This document shows, in pieces, positions 24,876 to 33,866 of a DNA stretch of 64,000 nucleotides. The first letter of the stretch is position 1. Every line of letters begins with the position of its first letter. This DNA is from Ruegeria aquimaris (GTDB lineage: Bacteria; Pseudomonadota; Alphaproteobacteria; Rhodobacterales; Rhodobacteraceae). The notes under the pieces were generated by a model that saw only the letters and a program-made list of their open reading frames with translations, did no database searches and was not told the DNA's origin. A program made the translations under genes and the position numbers. Location of the stretch: positions 124,001 through 188,000 of the forward strand of contig NZ_JAOWLB010000005.1 of NCBI RefSeq assembly GCF_025751555.1, given 5' to 3'.

Positions 24876-26565
24876 GAAGTTCCGCATCCGCCGTGCCGGC
24901 GGTGTGCCGGACGGCGCCCGCCCCGCCACTGCCGCCACGGGTTCCGCAGCCCAGCCCAGCAATGTCGCGCCCCTTCGGCCGCAGCCCGCCGCCCCGCGCC
25001 CGGCCGCGCCACCGGCCGCAGAAGACAAGCCCCGCGCAGAGGCGGCCAATTCGCGGGCGCAGCCTGCGGCTGGCGAAGCAGAGAGCCGGACCGCCGCGAT
25101 GCAGGGTCAGGTGTCCTCCGCCGCCGAGAACGGTGCCGATACCGAAATCGACGCGATCAAGCGCGAGGGGCTGACCGGCCGACAGTTGCGTATGGCGCGC
25201 CGTCTGGCGCAAAAGCACAACCTGCCCGTCACCTCGGATTATGATGCCGTCCGGCAGTTGCGCGCAAACGGGATCGACCCGTTGGAGCGCGGCAACATGC
25301 TGGACCTGGTGGTGCAGCGCCCCGACAAACCCGAAGAGAAACCCGAGCCCAAGGTGCAACTGCCGCAGACCGTGCAGCCGCGCCAGACCCTGCCTTCGAC
25401 CGAACTGAGCCCGACCCAGCGCCGCGAGGCTGAGATCGGCAAGATCCAGCAGGACATCATGCGCCGCCGCAGGCGCAAGCTGATGCAGTTGCTGACGCGG
25501 CTGATGATCTTTGTCGGGCTGCCGACGCTGATCGCGGGCTATTATTTCTATGCCGTTGCCACCCCGATGTATGCCAGCAAGTCGGAGTTCGTGATTCTTC
25601 AGGCCGACGGGTCGCTGGGCGGGCTGGGCGGATTCTTTGCCGGTACCCAGTTCGCGACCAGCCAGGATTCGATTTCCGTCCAGTCCTTCCTCGAATCGAA
25701 AGAGGCGATGCTGCAACTGGACCGCGACCGTGGGTTCAAGGCGCAGTTCCAGCAACCCTGGATCGACCCGATCCAGCGTCTGGCGCCCGATGCCACCAAC
25801 GAGGAAGCCTATAAGATCTACAGCCGTATCGTGAAGATCGGTTATGACCCGACTGAAGGCGTGATCCGGATGGAGGTGGCCGCGCCCGATCCGCAAGTGG
25901 CAACGGAGTTCTCGGAAAGCCTGCTGACCTATGCCGAGGAACGGGTGAACAATCTGTCCGGCCAGAAACGCGAAGACCAGATGCGCGAGGCGCGTCAGAG
26001 TTTCGAGGATGCCCAGGCCGAGCGCCGGATCGCCCAGGAAGCCCTGGTCGAGTTGCAGCAGAAAGGCGCGCTGCTCGACCCCGAAGGCGTGATTGCCAGC
26101 CTGCGCGGTCGCATCGACCAGGTCGAGGTTCAGATCCAGGAGAAGGAGCTGCAACTGGCAGCCCTGCTCGACAACGCGCGACCCAGCAAGGCCAAGGTGG
26201 ATGGCGCGCGCGCCGATATCGCGCGGCTGAACGATCTGCTCGACGGGCTGAACGCGGAGATGCTCGACACCTCGCGCGGCGAAAACTCGCTGGCGCGGCT
26301 TACGGTGCGCATCCAGATGGCGCAGGCCGATCTGGCGACGCGGGACATGATGCTGCAATCGGCGCTGCAACAGATGGAAACCACCCGGATGGAGGCGAAC
26401 CGGCAGGTGCGCTATCTGACCGTGTCGGTCAACCCGGTGCCCAGCGAGGAGCCGAGCTATCCGCGCAGCTTTGAAAATACGATTTTGGCATTCCTTCTGT
26501 TTGCTGGTATCTACCTGATGATCTCGCTCACCGCGTCGATCCTCAGAGAACAGGTATCCTCATAG
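24853..26565 (+). CDS. capsule polysaccharide export inner-membrane protein, KpsE/BexC-like
   Basis: 570 residues, much longer than KpsE (about 380) because of a 210-residue cytoplasmic N-terminal extension. This extension is Ala/Pro/Gln-rich (about 15-95) and then has a conserved-looking helical block (EGLTGRQLRMARRLAQKHNL). TM1 is at about 214-237 (LMIFVGLPTLIAGYYFYAVA), a periplasmic Wzz-type region with long coiled coils spans about 375-510, and TM2 at about 541-562 follows PSYPRSFENT, the Pro-rich motif of the PCP family. It bridges inner and outer membrane during export. The start ATG 24853 overlaps the ATPase gene by 23 bp. Confidence 0.88.
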   Translation: MITKPKAKKFRIRRAGGVPDGARPATAATGSAAQPSNVAPLRPQPAAPRPAAPPAAEDKPRAEAANSRAQPAAGEAESRTAAMQGQVSSAAENGADTEIDAIKREGLTGRQLRMARRLAQKHNLPVTSDYDAVRQLRANGIDPLERGNMLDLVVQRPDKPEEKPEPKVQLPQTVQPRQTLPSTELSPTQRREAEIGKIQQDIMRRRRRKLMQLLTRLMIFVGLPTLIAGYYFYAVATPMYASKSEFVILQADGSLGGLGGFFAGTQFATSQDSISVQSFLESKEAMLQLDRDRGFKAQFQQPWIDPIQRLAPDATNEEAYKIYSRIVKIGYDPTEGVIRMEVAAPDPQVATEFSESLLTYAEERVNNLSGQKREDQMREARQSFEDAQAERRIAQEALVELQQKGALLDPEGVIASLRGRIDQVEVQIQEKELQLAALLDNARPSKAKVDGARADIARLNDLLDGLNAEMLDTSRGENSLARLTVRIQMAQADLATRDMMLQSALQQMETTRMEANRQVRYLTVSVNPVPSEEPSYPRSFENTILAFLLFAGIYLMISLTASILREQVSS

Positions 26566-26569
26566 TCCC

Positions 26570-27403
26570 ATGAAACACGTCAATATCGCCGGCCTTACCG
26601 TTGGCAACGACCAACCGTTGACCATCATTGCCGGCCCCTGCCAGCTGGAATCCGCCGATCATGCGCAAATGATCGCCGGCACCCTGAAAGAAGCCTGCGA
26701 TGCCGTCGGCGCGCAATATGTCTTCAAGGGGTCGTTCGACAAGGCCAACAGAACCTCGGTCAATGCCGCGCCCGCGCTTGGGCTCGACAAGGGGTTGGCG
26801 GTGCTGCAATCGGTCAAGGACACGATCGGCGTGCCGGTTCTGACCGATGTGCACGAGAAAGAGCAATGCGCCCCGGTCGCCGAGGTCTGCGACGTGTTGC
26901 AGATCCCGGCCTTTCTGTGCCGCCAGACCGCGCTGCTGAAAGCGGCCGGCGCGACCGGCGCCGTGGTAAATGTCAAGAAAGGCCAGTTCCTGGCGCCCTG
27001 GGACATGCCCAATGTGGCCGCCAAGATCGAAAGCACCGGCAACGGCAATATCCTGCTGACCGAACGCGGGGTCAGCTTTGGCTATAACCGGCTGGTGGTC
27101 GACATGCAGGCGCTGCCGGAAATGGCGCGCACCGGCTATCCGGTGATCATGGACGCCACCCATGCGGTGGCGCAACCCGGCGGGCTGGGCGGTGCATCGG
27201 GCGGGCAGCGCGAGTTCGCGCCGGTCATGGCGCGCGCCGCGGTTGCGGTGGGCGTGGCAGGTGTGTTCATGGAAACCCATCAGGACCCCGACAACGCCCC
27301 CTGCGACGGGCCGAACATGATCTATCTCGATCAGATGCGTAGTCTGATCGCCACCTTGATGCGCTTCGATGCACTTGCTAAGGCAGAGCCCATTCGCATC
27401 TGA
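26570..27403 (+). CDS. kdsA: 3-deoxy-8-phosphooctulonate (Kdo-8-P) synthase
   Basis: The 277-residue TIM-barrel enzyme condenses phosphoenolpyruvate with arabinose 5-phosphate. It has IIAGPCQLES (Cys at the metal site), FKGSFDKANRTS, TDVHEKEQ, QIPAFLCRQTALL, VNVKKGQFLAPWDM, and the ending MDATHAVAQPGG. The Cys in the GPC motif is seen in metal-dependent forms, where metal-independent ones have Asn. It follows the kpsE-like gene by 4 bp. Position in a capsule operon suggests Kdo for a capsule linker as well as, or instead of, LPS. Confidence 0.95.
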   Translation: MKHVNIAGLTVGNDQPLTIIAGPCQLESADHAQMIAGTLKEACDAVGAQYVFKGSFDKANRTSVNAAPALGLDKGLAVLQSVKDTIGVPVLTDVHEKEQCAPVAEVCDVLQIPAFLCRQTALLKAAGATGAVVNVKKGQFLAPWDMPNVAAKIESTGNGNILLTERGVSFGYNRLVVDMQALPEMARTGYPVIMDATHAVAQPGGLGGASGGQREFAPVMARAAVAVGVAGVFMETHQDPDNAPCDGPNMIYLDQMRSLIATLMRFDALAKAEPIRI

Positions 27404-27423
27404 GAAGAACAAGAGAATTTGAC

Positions 27424-28920
27424 ATGACCAAACCCCTTCCCGAGGTGACCCCGAACACCTGGAGCTTTCTGCGTGACGCGATGATCCGGCCCACCGGGTT
27501 TCGCGAATACGACGCGCGCTGGAAGTATCCCGAAGAGATCAATCTGCCCGGCATGACCGCGCTGGGCCTGGGCCTGGGCACCCAGATGCACCGCCGCGGC
27601 ATCGCCCCGGTAATTGCAGTCGGCAACGATTATCGCGACTATTCTCTGTCCATCAAGAACGCGCTGATCCTGGGCCTGATGCAGGCCGGCATTCAGGTCA
27701 AGGATATCGGCCCCGCCCTGTCGCCGATGGCCTATTTCGCCCAGTTCCATCTGGATGTGCCCGCCGTGGCGATGGTGACGGCCAGCCACAACCCCAATGG
27801 CTGGACCGGGGTCAAGATGGGCTTTGACCGACCGCTGACCCATGGCCCCGACGAAATGGCCGAACTGCGCGATATCGTGCTGAACGGCGAGGGCTTGGCG
27901 CGCCCGGGCGGATCCTATGAATTCGTGGACGGCGTCAAGGAAGCCTATATCGACGACCTGGTCGGCGAGTTCCGCATGTCGCGCCCGCTCAAGGTGGTCT
28001 GCGCCACGGGCAACGGCACGGCCTCGGCCTTTGCGCCAGAGATCTTTGCCCGCATGGGCGTCGAGATCGTGCCGAGCCACAACGAGCTGGACTACACCTT
28101 CCCGAACTACAACCCGAACCCCGAAGCCATGGAAATGCTGCATGACATGGCCGACACGGTCAAAGCCAGCGGCGCCGATTTTGCGCTGGGCTTTGACGGC
28201 GACGGCGACCGCTGCGGCGTGGTGGATGACGAGGGCGAGGAGATCTTTGCCGACAAGGTGGGCGTGATCATGGCGCGCGACCTGTCGAAACTCTATCCCG
28301 GCTCCACTTTCGTGGCGGATGTGAAATCGACCGGCCTGTTCGCCGCCGACCCCGAGTTGCGCAAACATGGCGCCAAGGCCGATTACTGGAAGACCGGCCA
28401 TAGCCACATGAAACGCCGGGTCAAGGAGATTGGCGCGCTCGCCGGCTTCGAGAAATCGGGCCACTACTTCCTGGCGGAACCGATCGGGCGCGGCTATGAC
28501 TGCGGCATGCGGGTGGCGGTCGAAATCTGCAAGCTGATGGACCGCAACCCGGACATGTCGATGTCGGACCTGCGCAAGGCGCTGCCTCGTACCTGGTCGA
28601 CGCCGACCATGTCGCCCTATGCCGCCGACACCGAGAAATACGCGATCCTGGAGCGGCTGGTGGAGAAACTGGTGGCCAAACATGCCGCCGGTGACAGCTT
28701 TGCCGGGCGTGCCATCAAGGAGGTGGTCACCGTCAACGGCGCCCGCGTCATCCTAGACAACGGGTCCTGGGGGCTGGTGCGCGCCTCGTCGAACACGCCG
28801 AACCTCGTCGTGGTCTGCGAAAGCAGCGAGAGCGAGGCGGAGATGCGTGCCATCTTTGCCGAGATCGACGCGGTGATCCGCACCGAACCGGGCGTGGGCG
28901 ACTACGACCAGACCATCTGA
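27424..28920 (+). CDS. phosphomannomutase / phosphoglucomutase
   Basis: A 498-residue alpha-D-phosphohexomutase. TASHNPNGWTG contains the phosphoserine loop (Ser of SHNPNG), GFDGDGDRCGVVD the Mg-binding Asp triad, and EKSGHYFL the sugar-binding loop; a C-terminal phosphate-binding domain has RASSNTPNL. The enzyme makes mannose-1-P or glucose-1-P for nucleotide-sugar synthesis (AlgC/ManB-like). The preferred sugar cannot be read from sequence. It is the last gene of the kpsT-kpsE-kdsA unit, 20 bp after kdsA. Confidence 0.92.
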   Translation: MTKPLPEVTPNTWSFLRDAMIRPTGFREYDARWKYPEEINLPGMTALGLGLGTQMHRRGIAPVIAVGNDYRDYSLSIKNALILGLMQAGIQVKDIGPALSPMAYFAQFHLDVPAVAMVTASHNPNGWTGVKMGFDRPLTHGPDEMAELRDIVLNGEGLARPGGSYEFVDGVKEAYIDDLVGEFRMSRPLKVVCATGNGTASAFAPEIFARMGVEIVPSHNELDYTFPNYNPNPEAMEMLHDMADTVKASGADFALGFDGDGDRCGVVDDEGEEIFADKVGVIMARDLSKLYPGSTFVADVKSTGLFAADPELRKHGAKADYWKTGHSHMKRRVKEIGALAGFEKSGHYFLAEPIGRGYDCGMRVAVEICKLMDRNPDMSMSDLRKALPRTWSTPTMSPYAADTEKYAILERLVEKLVAKHAAGDSFAGRAIKEVVTVNGARVILDNGSWGLVRASSNTPNLVVVCESSESEAEMRAIFAEIDAVIRTEPGVGDYDQTI

Positions 28921-28928
28921 TCCTGGCA

Positions 28929-29060
28929 GGGGGCGCTCCCGCCCCCTCGCCCCTCTCTGACGAGAGGCCCGAGGCGTTGGGCCGAGCCGCGCCTGCGGCG
29001 CGGCGGGTTCTTGCGAGGCTCTGCCTCGCGCTCCGGAGTATTTGCCACCAGAAAGAAACC
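28929..29060 (-). repeat. 3'-end AAATACTCC element, copy 4 (long form)
   Basis: Read from the AsmA gene end: GGTTTCTTTCTGGTGGC, AAATACTCCGGAG, hairpin GCGAGGC/GCCTCGC (29013-29029), hairpin GCCGCGC/GCGCGGC (28986-29004), CGGCCCAACG, hairpin CTCTC/GAGAG, and terminal GGGGGCG/CGCCCCC (28929-28946). It shares the CGGCCCAACG and GCGGGAGCGCCCC backbone with the tdk-aspS element. It fills the gap between the converging mutase and AsmA genes. Confidence 0.75.
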
Positions 29061-29119
29061 GCATCTGTGCTTCTTTCTGTCCGCATCACACGGAAACTCC
29101 AAAGGTGACCGCGGCGACT

Positions 29120-31060
29120 CTAGTTCTTCCCCAAGAGCTTCAGCAGCCCTTTGGTCGCTTCCTGTTCCAGCCGGTCCTTGATCAAGTCCTCGACATTCTG
29201 GTCGGGCGCGATCTCGGTATCCAGTTCCTCGCCCAGCTTGCGGCGCAGCTCGTCCTTGGCCTTGGCCTCCACCGCCTCCTTGTCGAGGCCGGTTGCCTTT
29301 TCGATCACCTGCGTCAGGTCAGGACGGATCGCCGGGCTGGCCCAAGGGCCGACGATCCGGACCGGAACCGCCAGCCCCTGGCCCGCATTCGCGCGCAGCG
29401 CCACCGGCGTGAACAGATAATCGATATCCCGCGCGCCCAGGCCGACACGGCCTGTGCCATTGGCCTTGAAATTGTCCAGGAGCATCAGCAGATCCTCGTT
29501 AAAGAGATTGCCCTTGTCCATCCGGTAACTGGCGGTGAGGCTGTTGAACACGGTGGTTCCGCCCCCCTTTGCACCCCGCCCCATCAGGTTGTCGAGGTCA
29601 ATTCCCGCGATTGTTCCGCGCCCCATCGCAAGCCGCCCCTCGCCGGACAGCGAGCGCATGATCTGCGCCTCACTCGCGCCGACGCCGAGGAATTTCAACT
29701 GCCCCGAGGCGGCACCCGACAGCCGCTCGATCCCGCCAAGGGTCGCCAGCGCCTCGCGCATCTCGATACCTTCGGCGCGCAGGTCGCCCGCAACGGACAG
29801 GCCCTGGCGATTGTTGGCCACCAACTGGCCTGTCAGCTGCCCCGAAAAGAGCGAGACCGGCGCCATCTCGACCACCGCCCGACTGTTATCGAGCGACAAG
29901 CTGAGCCCGCTTTGGCCCAGGTTCAGCCCTGGCAGGGCGATGGAGGCGGCGCTGAGCTGAAGCGTCCCGTTGGCCAAGGCCAACGCCGAGGCGTCGATCG
30001 GCGCCTCGGACCAGCCCGACGCTGGCGCGCTGCCCCCCGAACCGGTGCCGGACGAGTCCGCGCCAAGCCCGGTCAGGTCCAGCGCGCCCGCGGTCAGACG
30101 CGCGGTTACCTGCGGCGGGTCCGCCACCGTCACATCGGCGGCGCCGTTCAGCCGGTTGCCGTCAAGATCGGCAGCCAGTTCCCGCAATGCCAGCCGCCCA
30201 TCGGCGGTATAGGTAATCTGGGCGTCAAGCTTGGCCCGCTGTCCCAATCCGCGCGGCAGGGTGATACCAGCCTGACCGAATGCGGCCAGCATCGCGGCGC
30301 TGTCGCTGGTGTCGAGTGTGGCACGCCCCGCCAGAGCACCATCGAGGCTGGCGCGCCCGTCAAAGGTGATGCTGGTTTTGGGCGCGGCCATAGTCATCTG
30401 CATCGCGCTGACCTGACCGTTTGAGAAAGCCGTCAGATCGGCCAGGGTAAGATCGACCGAGATCGACCCCGTCCCCGGCGTGAGCCGGGCCTGCATTTTC
30501 AACGGAGTGTCTGCCGACGGCCAGCTGGCGGCCAGATCGACACCGCCGAAATCAAAGCTGGTCTTGCCCTCCTCGACATAGACCAGACGCGCGTTTTTCA
30601 GTTCGAGCCCGTCAAGCGTCACAAGCTGCCCGCCCGCGCTTGGCCCCGAAGGCGCCGCCGCGCCGCTGGTCGCCCCCGAGGGTGAGAACTCCCAGTTCAC
30701 CAGCCCCTTGGCAGTTTCCAGCCGCAGCACCGGCTCGTTTGCCAGGATGCGGGTGATCCGCACCTCGCCCCCCAACAGGGCGGGTGCGGCCACCCCGATC
30801 GCCAACCCCTGCGCCTGCAACATCGGCGCGCTGTCGGCCCAGTCTGCATTGGCGACGGTCACCGGCCCGGTCTCGACCCCGAGCACCGGCCAGAAGCTGA
30901 GCTTAACCTCGCCAGCAACGGTCACTTCGCGCCCGGTCTGTTTGCGGATCTGTTCGATGGCCAGCCGCGCCAGCCGATCACCGGGCAACATCAGCAACGC
31001 CGCCGCCAGCACCACCAACGCCAGGATCAACGTGATCCCGATTCGCACGATCCATCGCAT
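29120..31060 (-). CDS. AsmA-family protein
   Basis: 646 residues with one N-terminal membrane anchor ([20 protein letters not shown]) and a long periplasmic part. The AsmA N-terminal block is visible (ATG, then [20 protein letters not shown] and [11 protein letters not shown]), and a C-terminal AsmA_2-like block contains ...[18 protein letters not shown] Gly/Ser-rich stretch near residue 350 may be a linker. AsmA proteins belong to the bridge-like lipid-transfer group that affects outer-membrane lipid homeostasis. The start is ATG 31060 behind AGGGAGAG. It is divergent from rimO. Confidence 0.88.
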   Translation of the reverse strand: MRWIVRIGITLILALVVLAAALLMLPGDRLARLAIEQIRKQTGREVTVAGEVKLSFWPVLGVETGPVTVANADWADSAPMLQAQGLAIGVAAPALLGGEVRITRILANEPVLRLETAKGLVNWEFSPSGATSGAAAPSGPSAGGQLVTLDGLELKNARLVYVEEGKTSFDFGGVDLAASWPSADTPLKMQARLTPGTGSISVDLTLADLTAFSNGQVSAMQMTMAAPKTSITFDGRASLDGALAGRATLDTSDSAAMLAAFGQAGITLPRGLGQRAKLDAQITYTADGRLALRELAADLDGNRLNGAADVTVADPPQVTARLTAGALDLTGLGADSSGTGSGGSAPASGWSEAPIDASALALANGTLQLSAASIALPGLNLGQSGLSLSLDNSRAVVEMAPVSLFSGQLTGQLVANNRQGLSVAGDLRAEGIEMREALATLGGIERLSGAASGQLKFLGVGASEAQIMRSLSGEGRLAMGRGTIAGIDLDNLMGRGAKGGGTTVFNSLTASYRMDKGNLFNEDLLMLLDNFKANGTGRVGLGARDIDYLFTPVALRANAGQGLAVPVRIVGPWASPAIRPDLTQVIEKATGLDKEAVEAKAKDELRRKLGEELDTEIAPDQNVEDLIKDRLEQEATKGLLKLLGKN

Positions 31061-31157
31061 ACGCGCTCTCCCTGCCTGTTTGCCTCTTGCGATATGGTCA
31101 GCCCACATCCGTTGCGCAACATTTGCAAGGGGAAGCTTTCCCCTCTATATGCGCGCC

Positions 31158-32549
31158 ATGAGCACGAACCCTCCGAACCTGCGCCCCGACCTGGCCCCCG
31201 CTGCGCGGCTGGCCACCGCCACCCGCCCCGGCCAGCCGACCATCGGCATGGTCTCTCTGGGCTGCCCCAAGGCACTGGTCGACAGCGAGCGCATCCTGAC
31301 CCGGCTCAGGGCCGAAGGGTATGGCATCTCGCCCGATTACGCGGGCGCCGATGCCGTCATCGTGAACACCTGCGGGTTTCTGGACAGCGCCAAAGCCGAA
31401 AGTCTGGAGGCGATCGGCGAGGCGCTGAAGGAAAACGGCAAGGTTATCGTGACCGGCTGCCTGGGCGCCGAGCCGGAATACATCACCGGCGTACACCCCA
31501 AGGTTCTGGCCGTCACCGGGCCGCATCAATACGAGCAGGTTCTGGATGCGGTGCACGGGGCCGTTCCGCCGGATCCTGATCCGTTTGTCGACCTTCTGCC
31601 GGCCTCGGGCATCAAGCTGACGCCCCGACACTATAGCTATGTAAAGATTTCAGAGGGCTGCAATCACAAATGCAAGTTCTGCATCATTCCGGACATGCGC
31701 GGAAGACTTGCAAGCCGGCCAGCTCATGCAGTGCTGCGCGAGGCGGAAAAGCTTGTGGATAACGGTGTGCGTGAACTGCTGATTATCTCGCAGGATACAA
31801 GCGCTTATGGGCTTGACCGAAAGCATGATGTGAACCTGTGGAAAGACCGTGAGCTGCGCAGCCATATCACCGATCTGGCACGCGAGTTGGGGCAACTCGA
31901 CGCCTGGGTGCGGCTGCATTACGTTTATCCCTATCCCCATGTGCGGGACCTGATTCCCTTGATGGCCGAATCAGCCTCCAACCTGTTGCCGTACCTCGAT
32001 ATTCCGTTCCAGCACGCGCATCCCGACACGCTGCGCCGCATGGCGCGCCCGGCCGCCGCCGCAAAGACACTGGACGAAATCGCGGCCTGGCGTGCGGTGT
32101 GTCCCGACATCACCCTGCGGTCCACCTTTATCGTCGGCTATCCCGGCGAAACCGAAGAGGAATTCCAGACGCTGCTGGATTGGATGGACGAGGCGCAGCT
32201 GGATCGCGTCGGATGCTTCCAATACGAAAACGTCGCCGGTGCCCGCTCGAACGACCTGCCCAATCACGTACCCGAAGAGGTCAAGCAGGACCGCTGGGAC
32301 CGGTTCATGGAAAAGGCGCAGGCAATCTCCGAGGCCAAGCTGGCGGCCAAGGTCGGCCGGACCATGCAGGTGATCGTGGACGAGGTCGACGACGAGGCCG
32401 CCACCTGCCGCACCCAGGCGGACGCACCCGAGATCGACGGCAACCTGTTCATCGACGAAGGGTTCGAAGGGCTGAAGCCCGGCGATATCGTAACGGTCGA
32501 AGTTGAAGAAGCCGGAGAATACGATCTGTGGGGGCGGTTGACCGGTTGA
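31158..32549 (+). CDS. rimO: ribosomal protein S12 methylthiotransferase RimO
   Basis: 463 residues. The N-terminal UPF0004 domain has Cys36 ([13 protein letters not shown]), Cys72 ([10 protein letters not shown]) and Cys101 (TGCLGAE) for the auxiliary 4Fe-4S cluster. The radical SAM site is CNHKCKFC (Cys168, 172, 175), and a C-terminal TRAM domain ends [13 protein letters not shown]. It methylthiolates the conserved Asp of ribosomal protein S12. ATG 31149 is an alternative start three codons earlier. A segment at about 31630-31945 has more A/T at third codon positions than its flanks. Confidence 0.95.
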   Translation: MSTNPPNLRPDLAPAARLATATRPGQPTIGMVSLGCPKALVDSERILTRLRAEGYGISPDYAGADAVIVNTCGFLDSAKAESLEAIGEALKENGKVIVTGCLGAEPEYITGVHPKVLAVTGPHQYEQVLDAVHGAVPPDPDPFVDLLPASGIKLTPRHYSYVKISEGCNHKCKFCIIPDMRGRLASRPAHAVLREAEKLVDNGVRELLIISQDTSAYGLDRKHDVNLWKDRELRSHITDLARELGQLDAWVRLHYVYPYPHVRDLIPLMAESASNLLPYLDIPFQHAHPDTLRRMARPAAAAKTLDEIAAWRAVCPDITLRSTFIVGYPGETEEEFQTLLDWMDEAQLDRVGCFQYENVAGARSNDLPNHVPEEVKQDRWDRFMEKAQAISEAKLAAKVGRTMQVIVDEVDDEAATCRTQADAPEIDGNLFIDEGFEGLKPGDIVTVEVEEAGEYDLWGRLTG

Positions 32550-32648
32550 GTGACCGCCGCCTCGGCTCGGCAAAAGGCAATCACGGCCCTTTTCACGGAC
32601 GCTGGACGCGCTAACCTCTCCACGGAGTACAGCCAACAGGAGAGCCAG

Positions 32649-32891
32649 ATGTCCGACGCGCCGCATATTGCGCAAAAAGCCCCCTTTCCGGTCGAAGTGA
32701 CCGAGGGAAAGACCTATTTCTGGTGTGCTTGCGGCAGATCGCAGAAACAGCCCTTTTGCGACGGATCGCACAAGGGCTCCGAGTTTGCGCCGGTCAAATA
32801 CACCGCCGAGGCCGACAAGAAGGTGTTCTTTTGCGGCTGCAAGCACTCGGACAAGTCGCCACTGTGCGATGGCAGCCACAAAAGCCTGTAA
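32649..32891 (+). CDS. CDGSH iron-sulfur domain protein, two domains
   Basis: An 80-residue protein made of two tandem CDGSH units: FWCACGRSQKQPFCDGSH and FFCGCKHSDKSPLCDGSH. Each has the Cys3-His1 ligand set for a 2Fe-2S cluster, the mitoNEET-like redox cluster. Two-domain bacterial forms are known, but their role is not settled. The start is ATG 32649 behind CAGGAGAG. The stop codon directly abuts that of the convergent DUF6455 gene. Confidence 0.92.
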   Translation: MSDAPHIAQKAPFPVEVTEGKTYFWCACGRSQKQPFCDGSHKGSEFAPVKYTAEADKKVFFCGCKHSDKSPLCDGSHKSL

Positions 32892-33149
32892 TTAGCGCAG
32901 GCGGTTCAGCAGGTCGGCATTTACGCAGAACTCGGGCGCGACCTGCGCGCTACAGCTCTGCGTGGCCAGCCAATGCTGGCATTTCTCGCTGCAATCGGCG
33001 GCCCGGCAGCGGGTGACGACCTCGGCATAGTCGTTTTCCGTCACCTTGCCCTGCACCATGGCCTCGGTGAAGCTGACGCCCATTGACCGCGCGACAGAGC
33101 GGGTCAGCCAGAAATGCCGTTCGATGTCGCCAAGGGGGATCTGTGGCAT
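32892..33149 (-). CDS. DUF6455-family protein, second of tandem pair
   Basis: 85 residues: PLGDIERHFWLTRSVARSMG, then Cys48, Cys53 and Cys57 followed by WLA, and Cys66/Cys75 before the ending NADLLNRLR. It is a paralogue of the next gene upstream, which shares the Cys-xx-WLA core and the ending (R/A)DLLGRL. The conserved Cys set suggests metal or cluster binding, unproven. The start is ATG 33149 behind GGGAG, 23 bp after the upstream paralogue, so they form one unit. Confidence 0.75.
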   Translation of the reverse strand: MPQIPLGDIERHFWLTRSVARSMGVSFTEAMVQGKVTENDYAEVVTRCRAADCSEKCQHWLATQSCSAQVAPEFCVNADLLNRLR

Positions 33150-33171
33150 TGGAAGCTCCCTCACCAACAGG

Positions 33172-33423
33172 TTATGGCTGCAACCGGCCAAGCAGGTCGC
33201 GGTTGCGGCAGTATTCGGGTGTCTGCAAGGCCCGCTCACGCGAGGCCAGCCAGCCCGAGCAGTGTTCGGGGTTGCTGCATTGGGTGCAGGACAGGATCGC
33301 ATCGGTGATCTGGTCGATGCTCAGCTTCCCCTGAATCGCAACTTCTTGCAGGTCATGGCCCAAAGTGCTGGCCATGCTGTCGAACAACTGGGCGTGGTGC
33401 TTTAGAGTTTCACGGTCGGCCAT
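33172..33423 (-). CDS. DUF6455-family protein, first of tandem pair
   Basis: 83 residues with ETLKHHAQLFDSMASTLG, then Cys46, Cys49 and Cys55 before GWLA, and Cys72 in YCRNRDLLGRLQP. It is a tandem duplicate of the following gene. DUF6455 proteins are small roseobacter proteins of unknown function. An FNR/Anr-type box lies 64-79 bases upstream, suggesting low-oxygen or NO control. Confidence 0.75.
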   Translation of the reverse strand: MADRETLKHHAQLFDSMASTLGHDLQEVAIQGKLSIDQITDAILSCTQCSNPEHCSGWLASRERALQTPEYCRNRDLLGRLQP

Positions 33424-33486
33424 GTCAACCTCGGCAGTTCGGGCGTTTCAATAGAACGACCCTAACTTACGAAACGGCAGGCATGC

Positions 33487-33502
33487 CTTGACTCAGGTCA
33501 AG
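33487..33502 (-). promoter_or_regulatory. FNR/CRP-family box
   Basis: CTTGAC-N4-GTCAAG is a perfect 16-bp dyad close to the TTGAT-N4-ATCAA (FNR) and TTGAT-N4-GTCAA (Anr/Dnr) consensus. It overlaps the 3' end of the IMPACT-family gene and precedes the DUF6455 pair in the same direction. Confidence 0.55.
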
Positions 33503-33866
33503 ACGCGATTCCGAGGTGATCGAGATAGGCCCGGGTTGCGTCCTGGACCCTGCGGAAGCGGTCGCCACCCAGTTTCTTGCCGCCGTACCAGCGGGTTACA
33601 ACGATCACATGATCCGTCAACCCGGCCCGTTCCATCATCCGCAGAATGACCATGGCCGCGCCGCTTTCACCATCATCGGCCTTGAGCGCCCCGGTGGGCA
33701 GCATGGCCGCCCAGGTGTTGTGGGTGGCCTTGGCATAGCCCCGGTCCGATTTCAGCGTCGCCAGAACGGTGTCAACCTCTTCCCGGCTCTGCACCGGTGC
33801 GCCGCTGACTGCATATTTCGAACCGCGATCGGTCAGCACCACGCCCAGCCGGGTCAGGTCGCTCAT
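33498..33866 (-). CDS. IMPACT/YigZ N-terminal domain protein (UPF0029)
   Basis: 122 residues with only the N-terminal IMPACT fold: SKYAVSGAPVQSREEVDTVL, ATHNTWAAML, ADDGESGAAM (the signature DDGEP/SG..G) and VVTRWYGGKKLGGDRF. The full-length YigZ C-terminal domain is absent. Its role is unknown; relatives interact with translation factors. Its start overlaps the stop of the M48 protease gene by 4 bp (ATGA), so it is translated from the same message. Confidence 0.88.
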   Translation of the reverse strand: MSDLTRLGVVLTDRGSKYAVSGAPVQSREEVDTVLATLKSDRGYAKATHNTWAAMLPTGALKADDGESGAAMVILRMMERAGLTDHVIVVTRWYGGKKLGGDRFRRVQDATRAYLDHLGIAS

